A program made the translations under genes and the position numbers. A stretch of 9,829 nucleotides of DNA from Clostridia bacterium. GTDB lineage: Bacteria; Bacillota; Clostridia; Saccharofermentanales; UBA5734. The notes beneath the pieces are model-generated. The model was not told where the DNA came from and did no database searches. It saw only the letters and a list, made by a program, of their open reading frames with translations. The DNA is taken from NCBI GenBank assembly GCA_009929975.1, contig RZZF01000046.1:1-9829 (forward strand), given 5' to 3'. This document shows, one piece after another, positions 6,404-9,829 of this stretch. Within the stretch, counting starts at the first letter, position 1. The number at the start of each line of letters is the position of its first letter.

Positions 6404-7285
6404 CTACACTTTCTCGTGAATTTTCTTGCCCATCAGTCCGGTCGGCTTGACCAGAAGAACAAGAATGAGCATTGAGAATACGATCGCGTCGGACAATTGG
6501 GTGGATATATAAGCCTTGCCGAAAATTTCAATCAGGCCGAGCAGCAGTCCGCCCCAGAACGCTCCTGGTATGGAACCGATGCCGCCGAAAACAGCGGCTG
6601 TAAATGCCTTGATACCGGGCATCGCGCCGGATGTCGGCATCAGGAGGGGATAAGCTGAGCTGAGCAGGACACCGGCGATCGCGGCCAGTGCGCTGCCGAT
6701 GGCGAAGGTGACCGAAATGGTCTGATTCACATTGATCCCCATCAGCTGGGCGGCTTCTTTGTCTTCTGACACCGCCCGCATCGCCTTACCAATCTTGGTT
6801 TTGCTGATGATGAAGGTCAGGGCGATAATAATGAGGATGCAGGCGGCAATGGTGACGATGGCGACACTGGAGATCGTCAGCTGGCCGTCAAACAGTTTCA
6901 GCGAAGGCAGCTGGACAACGGAGGTGAAGCTCTTGGGATTGGATGACCAGATCAGCTGCGCCGCGTTCTGCAGAAAGTAGCTGACCCCGATCGCCGTGAT
7001 CAGAACCGCCAGTGAGGGGGCGGCCCGCAGAGGTTTGTAGGCCAGCTGCTCGATCGTGACACCGAGCAGGGTGCAGACCACCACGGCCAGCAGGATTGAT
7101 GCCAGCGGCGGCCAGCCGAGATGCGCGGTCGCGACAAAGGACATATAACCGCCCACCATGATGACATCGCCATGCGCGAAATTGAGCATTTTGGCGATCC
7201 CGTATACCATGGTATAACCCAGTGCGATGATCGCGTAGATGCTGCCCAGGCTTAAGCCGCTGATCAGATAAGAAAGAAATGTCAT
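6404..7285 (-). CDS. livH: Branched-chain amino acid ABC transporter permease LivH
   Basis: This 293-residue membrane permease has the LivH family block GYTMVYGIAKMLNFAHGD at residues 23-40, directly after the first hydrophobic helix. It also has a conserved FTAAVFGGIGSIPGAFWGG loop toward the C-terminus, which contacts the ATPases in this family. The ATG at 7283-7285 has GAGGT 5 nt upstream (7291-7295) and starts right before the first helix. An upstream in-frame start at 7321 would add 12 residues without a binding site. It is separated from livK by 117 bp containing a hairpin terminator, unlike the tight spacing of the other liv genes. Confidence 0.94.
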   Translation of the reverse strand: MTFLSYLISGLSLGSIYAIIALGYTMVYGIAKMLNFAHGDVIMVGGYMSFVATAHLGWPPLASILLAVVVCTLLGVTIEQLAYKPLRAAPSLAVLITAIGVSYFLQNAAQLIWSSNPKSFTSVVQLPSLKLFDGQLTISSVAIVTIAACILIIIALTFIISKTKIGKAMRAVSEDKEAAQLMGINVNQTISVTFAIGSALAAIAGVLLSSAYPLLMPTSGAMPGIKAFTAAVFGGIGSIPGAFWGGLLLGLIEIFGKAYISTQLSDAIVFSMLILVLLVKPTGLMGKKIHEKV

Positions 7286-7320
7286 ATGATACCTCAATGA
7301 TGAAGCTGTCGTGACTGTCA

Positions 7321-7364
7321 AAATGAAAATAAGAGGGCACCGCGTGAAACGGCTGCCCTCTTAT
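7321..7364 (-). terminator. Hairpin terminator/attenuator between livK and livH
   Basis: An 11-bp perfect inverted repeat (7329-7339 with 7354-7364) is extended inside by a 3-bp CCG/CGG stem across one bulged C, with a 7-nt loop. Reading on the minus strand, the stem is followed by TTTCATTT, an interrupted T-tract. It sits about 40 nt past the livK stop, inside what must otherwise be one operon. Partial termination would give more binding protein than permease and ATPase. Confidence 0.75.
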
Positions 7365-7402
7365 AATATCAGTCAATGGTCAAGAGAGCGAGAGCTTTGA
7401 GC

Positions 7403-8563
7403 TCAATTGCCACCCTGCATGCCGACATAGACTCCATCTTCGATGACCATGCCCTTCGGTGCTTTGGCGACTTCACCGGTCGCGGCCCAGGTCATGTTTT
7501 CACCGGTCAGGCCGTCGATGCTGAAATCGCTGGCGGTGAATGTGGCGATCAGCTTGTCGTTGATGGCTTTGGCGTCCATATCAGATGTGATTCCTGCCTT
7601 GGTGCAGGCTTCATAAACCGCGTAGACACAGTCATAGCCGTCGGCGGCGAACTGGTTGGGAATCTCGTCATATTCTTCCTTGTACTTGTTGACAAACGCG
7701 ACGGTGCGCTCATCGGTCGCGTCCGCGGCGAACGGGGTCAGCAGCATGACACCCTCAGCCAGTTCCGTATTGAAGTTTTCCATGGTCAGAATACCGTCCA
7801 TGCCATCAACGCCGAACAGTTTCGGAGTGTAGCCCATGGCGTCAGCCTGAGTCATGATCAGTGATGCCGGCTGATAGTAGATCGGCAGGAAAATCAGATC
7901 GGCACCGGCGTTCTTCGCGTCGGTCAGCTGGACATTGAAGTCATTGGCGGTATCGTCAGTGAAGGTGGTGGTGCTGACGATTTCCATCCCCTTGGCATTG
8001 GCTTCACTGAGGAATTTTTCATAGATGCCGGTCGAGTAGGCATCGGCATTATTATAGATAATGGCGATCTTGCTGCCCAGCGCGTTATCCGCGATATACT
8101 GGGCGGACGCGATTCCCTGGTTCGGATCAGAGAAGCACATCTGGAAAATATTGTCTTTGCCTTCGATGACGGAAGGAGAGGACGCGGAAGGTGTCAATGT
8201 GAAGATGCGGTCCTTGTAGGACTCGGCAGCGACAGCGATACCCGGAGTCGTGGTGACCGTTCCGACCAGTACCTGCATGCCCCAGTCTTTCAGCGTATTG
8301 TACGCGTTGACTGACTTTTCAGCATCATGTTCATCATCCTGAAAATTCAGTTCGAATTGCAGGCCGCCGAGCGCGTTGACTTCTTCCAGGGCGATCTTGG
8401 CGCCATTGGCGACAGAATTGCCATAGACGGCCGCGCCGCCGGTCAGCGGCCCGATGCCGCCGATTTTAATCGTATCTTTGGCCTCGGCTGCGTCGCAACC
8501 GGCCAGAACCAACATGCCCAGAGCGAGCACGAGAGCGAGAATACGGAATCGATGTTTACGCAT
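7403..8563 (-). CDS. livK: Branched-chain amino acid ABC transporter substrate-binding lipoprotein
   Basis: This 386-residue solute-binding lipoprotein captures the amino acid outside the membrane and delivers it to LivHM. A basic start and hydrophobic helix lead to the lipobox LAGC at 20-23, with C23 as the predicted lipidated residue, as expected in a monoderm cell. The mature part begins with IKIGGIGPLTGGAAVYG, the usual opening of type-I periplasmic-binding folds of the LivK/Leu-Ile-Val group. It continues with FTLTPSASSPSV and KIAIIYNNADAYSTG segments. The ATG has AGGAGGT 8 nt upstream (8572-8578). The gene heads the operon under a consensus promoter. The substrate is inferred from family and operon; related proteins can bind other amino acids, amides or urea, so specificity is open. 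Confidence 0.93.
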   Translation of the reverse strand: MRKHRFRILALVLALGMLVLAGCDAAEAKDTIKIGGIGPLTGGAAVYGNSVANGAKIALEEVNALGGLQFELNFQDDEHDAEKSVNAYNTLKDWGMQVLVGTVTTTPGIAVAAESYKDRIFTLTPSASSPSVIEGKDNIFQMCFSDPNQGIASAQYIADNALGSKIAIIYNNADAYSTGIYEKFLSEANAKGMEIVSTTTFTDDTANDFNVQLTDAKNAGADLIFLPIYYQPASLIMTQADAMGYTPKLFGVDGMDGILTMENFNTELAEGVMLLTPFAADATDERTVAFVNKYKEEYDEIPNQFAADGYDCVYAVYEACTKAGITSDMDAKAINDKLIATFTASDFSIDGLTGENMTWAATGEVAKAPKGMVIEDGVYVGMQGGN

Positions 8564-8601
8564 AGGTTGTTACCTCCTGTATATGTGGTCGGGTGCCGTT
8601 C

Positions 8602-8641
8602 GGGCCTTATTTCGTCAAGTGTGAAGATGAGAAGAAGGCCC
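8602..8641 (-). other. Inverted repeat in the livK 5' leader
   Basis: GGGCCTT (8602-8608) and AAGGCCC (8635-8641) can pair as a 7-bp stem with a 26-nt loop. It begins just after the predicted transcription start (near 8647) and ends about 24 nt before the ribosome binding site. It may stabilise the livK mRNA or form part of a leader control. No known riboswitch is recognised. Confidence 0.4.
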
Positions 8642-8653
8642 TGATGAGAGCGA

Positions 8654-8682
8654 ATTATACGGAGTACAATGAAAGATGTCAA
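8654..8682 (-). promoter_or_regulatory. livK: Consensus sigma-A promoter of livK
   Basis: On the minus strand TTGACA (8677-8682) and TATAAT (8654-8659) are separated by exactly 17 bp, a perfect match to the housekeeping consensus. Transcription would start near 8647, giving a leader of about 84 nt. Such a strong promoter fits an abundant binding protein and usually needs a repressor or attenuation to be controlled. Confidence 0.88.
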
Positions 8683-8691
8683 TGTGTGACT

Positions 8692-8701
8692 TGCAGCTGC
8701 A
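8692..8701 (-). promoter_or_regulatory. Palindrome next to livK -35, candidate operator
   Basis: TGCAGCTGCA is a perfect 10-bp palindrome lying 9 bp upstream of the livK -35 box. The position suits a regulator binding site. No specific regulator consensus is recognised, and a 10-bp palindrome can occur by chance. Confidence 0.3.
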
Positions 8702-8715
8702 GGAAACCTCCCGTA

Positions 8716-8744
8716 TATCAATATGAATTATGAACGAATTGATA
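8716..8744. repeat. AT-rich inverted repeat between ecfT and livK
   Basis: TATCAAT (8716-8722) and ATTGATA (8738-8744) form a perfect 7-bp inverted repeat around a 15-bp AT-rich centre. It lies about 35-60 nt after the ecfT stop and 33 bp or more upstream of the livK -35 box. No T-run follows it on either strand, so it is a poor terminator. A regulator site is possible. Confidence 0.3.
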
Positions 8745-8778
8745 CATGATCAACTGTCCATCGTCTTTTTTCCGGATG

Positions 8779-9609
8779 TCAGGTAAACGGATTGTGGAAG
8801 CGTGTCCCGCTGCGAAATGTGAGATACAGTCCCAGCGCGAACAGAAGCAGCGTCACGACCAGAACGACCGCGTCCCTGCGGGTGAACGGCTTGCCGGAAT
8901 ACCATGTCCGACGCTTTTTCTTACCGAAACTGCGCAGCTCCATCGCGTGGCTGATCGTATCAATCCGTTCCAGAGAGGAAAAGATCAGCGGCATCAGGAT
9001 CGCGACAGCGCCCTTCAAGCGTTTATACAGAGACACTTTTTTTGACAATTCGATGCCCCGCGCCTGCTGTGCTCTGGAAATATCCTGATAATCCCGCTGG
9101 ACATCCGGAATATAGCGCAGGGTCAGGCTGATCGCGTAGGCGATGGAGTAATTGACGCCGATCCGGTTCAGCGACGACGCGAACTCACTGGGATGGGTGG
9201 TGACCATCAGCAGGATGGCAACCGGGACGACCACCACGTATTTGAGGAAGACATTGGTCTCATAATAAAGCTGCTCCCAGGTCAGGGTATAGCGGCCGAT
9301 CCCGTCCCAGATGACATGGCGCGACCCGTAAATTTCCACACCCTGTTCCGGTGCGAATGCATAGATCCCGAGCAGATTGATGGCCATGAAGACCAGCAGC
9401 AGTTTGAAGATGAAGGAGACCTCCGCGATCTTCGTTCCGGAGATAATAAACGCCGTGATGCCGAACAGCGACATGACCAGCAGGATTCTCGCGTCGAAAG
9501 TGGTCATGGCCAGAATCGCCCAGAGAAAGAATATGATGAATTTGGTCGCGCCGCTCAGGCGATGGACCGGCGAGGGACGATCGATATAGGACAGCATCAT
9601 CTGGCTCAT
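8779..9609 (-). CDS. ecfT: ECF transporter transmembrane (T) component
   Basis: This 276-residue membrane protein matches the EcfT/CbiQ/YkoC family, which links the substrate-binding S component to the paired ATPases in energy-coupling-factor vitamin or metal importers. It begins with a short polar stretch (SYIDRPSPVHRLSGATK), then several hydrophobic helices. The long cytoplasmic region holds the coupling motif ARG at 183-185 (in RAQQARGIE). A second, degenerate copy, MELRSFG, is at 223-229. A last helix and a polar tail follow. The ATG overlaps the stop of the upstream ATPase gene (9606-9609), so translation is coupled. It is the last gene of its operon. The S component and thus the substrate are outside the window. 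No clear terminator follows it. Confidence 0.9.
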   Translation of the reverse strand: MSQMMLSYIDRPSPVHRLSGATKFIIFFLWAILAMTTFDARILLVMSLFGITAFIISGTKIAEVSFIFKLLLVFMAINLLGIYAFAPEQGVEIYGSRHVIWDGIGRYTLTWEQLYYETNVFLKYVVVVPVAILLMVTTHPSEFASSLNRIGVNYSIAYAISLTLRYIPDVQRDYQDISRAQQARGIELSKKVSLYKRLKGAVAILMPLIFSSLERIDTISHAMELRSFGKKKRRTWYSGKPFTRRDAVVLVVTLLLFALGLYLTFRSGTRFHNPFT

Positions 9610-9829
9610 GCGCGCACCTGCCGATCATAGTAGATGAAGCGCTGAACGAAACCCCTTGGATCATCCAGGCCGCAGCGCACCGCCAGATCATACAGTGAGG
9701 TACGTTTCAAGCTGGCCGCCTCAATCAGGTGGTCATCTGTCAGGACATTGGCCGGTGTGTCGTCCGCCAGTTTGATGGCGTCAGAGATAACAATGGCCCT
9801 GGTCGTATATTCAAGCATCAGATGCATAT
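9606..9829 (-). CDS. ECF transporter ATP-binding protein, C-terminal fragment (5' end outside window)
   Basis: About 74 C-terminal residues are visible and the frame stays open to the window edge, so the true start lies beyond it. The segment MHLMLEYTTRAIVISD resembles the strand just after the switch region of ECF ATPases, where the usual context is an HD-M-HLM-EYT motif. It is followed by ADDTPANVLTDDHLIEAA and TSLYDLAVRCGL, as in the C-terminal tail of the large double-ATPase (YkoD-like) subunits. The catalytic motifs are outside the window, so a double-domain protein is inferred from the tail only. It overlaps ecfT by 4 nt, which supports the ECF assignment. YkoD-type systems often carry thiamine-related compounds, but that cannot be concluded here. 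Confidence 0.82.
   Translation of the reverse strand, partial: MHLMLEYTTRAIVISDAIKLADDTPANVLTDDHLIEAASLKRTSLYDLAVRCGLDDPRGFVQRFIYYDRQVRA

Noticed and set aside
5246..6475. 409-codon open frame on the plus strand opposite livM and livG
   Set aside because: It is antisense to clearly recognisable livM, reads as a highly polar Asp/Gln/Arg-rich sequence typical of the opposite strand of membrane protein genes, and matches no family.
8716..8744. Inverted repeat as the ecfT terminator
   Set aside because: The stem is AT-rich and no T-run follows it on the minus strand.

Overview
The window looks like chromosomal DNA of a monoderm (Gram-positive-type, probably Firmicutes-like) bacterium of moderate GC. 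The evidence is strong AGGAGG-type ribosome binding sites, a near-perfect sigma-A promoter, a lipoprotein-type solute-binding protein, an ECF-type transporter and, most tellingly, a heliorhodopsin, a family found mainly in monoderm prokaryotes. I cannot place it to genus. There are no RNA genes, mobile elements or CRISPR arrays. No stretch over 300 bases lacks a gene.

Layout: (1) 1-623 (+), the 3' end of an unrecognised protein gene, closed by a strong hairpin terminator. (2) 735-2499 (-), a two-gene unit: a heliorhodopsin followed 25 nt later by a tocopherol-cyclase-like (calycin-type) protein. (3) 2714-3762 (+), azlC-azlD, a two-subunit branched-chain amino acid exporter read divergently from the heliorhodopsin. 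(4) 3769-8563 (-), a complete Liv-type amino acid uptake operon in transcription order livK (lipoprotein), livH, livM, livG, livF, with a consensus promoter upstream of livK and a hairpin terminator/attenuator between livK and livH. (5) 8779-9829 (-), the end of an ECF-transporter operon: the C-terminus of an ATPase overlapping the ecfT gene by 4 nt.

How they work together: AzlCD (export) and LivKHMGF (import) probably act on the same class of substrate, branched-chain or similar amino acids. Their genes converge with only 6 bp between stop codons. The heliorhodopsin keeps the residues expected around the retinal Schiff base, so it is predicted to be photoactive. Its downstream partner belongs to a family whose studied members handle prenylated, isoprenoid-type molecules, so the pair is a candidate light- or lipid-related two-gene module. 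No retinal-forming gene (Blh/Brp type) is in the window, so retinal would have to come from elsewhere in the genome or from outside.

The heliorhodopsin/tocopherol-cyclase-like pair is the best candidate for an undescribed system. The transporters are conventional, with a few regulatory details worth checking.
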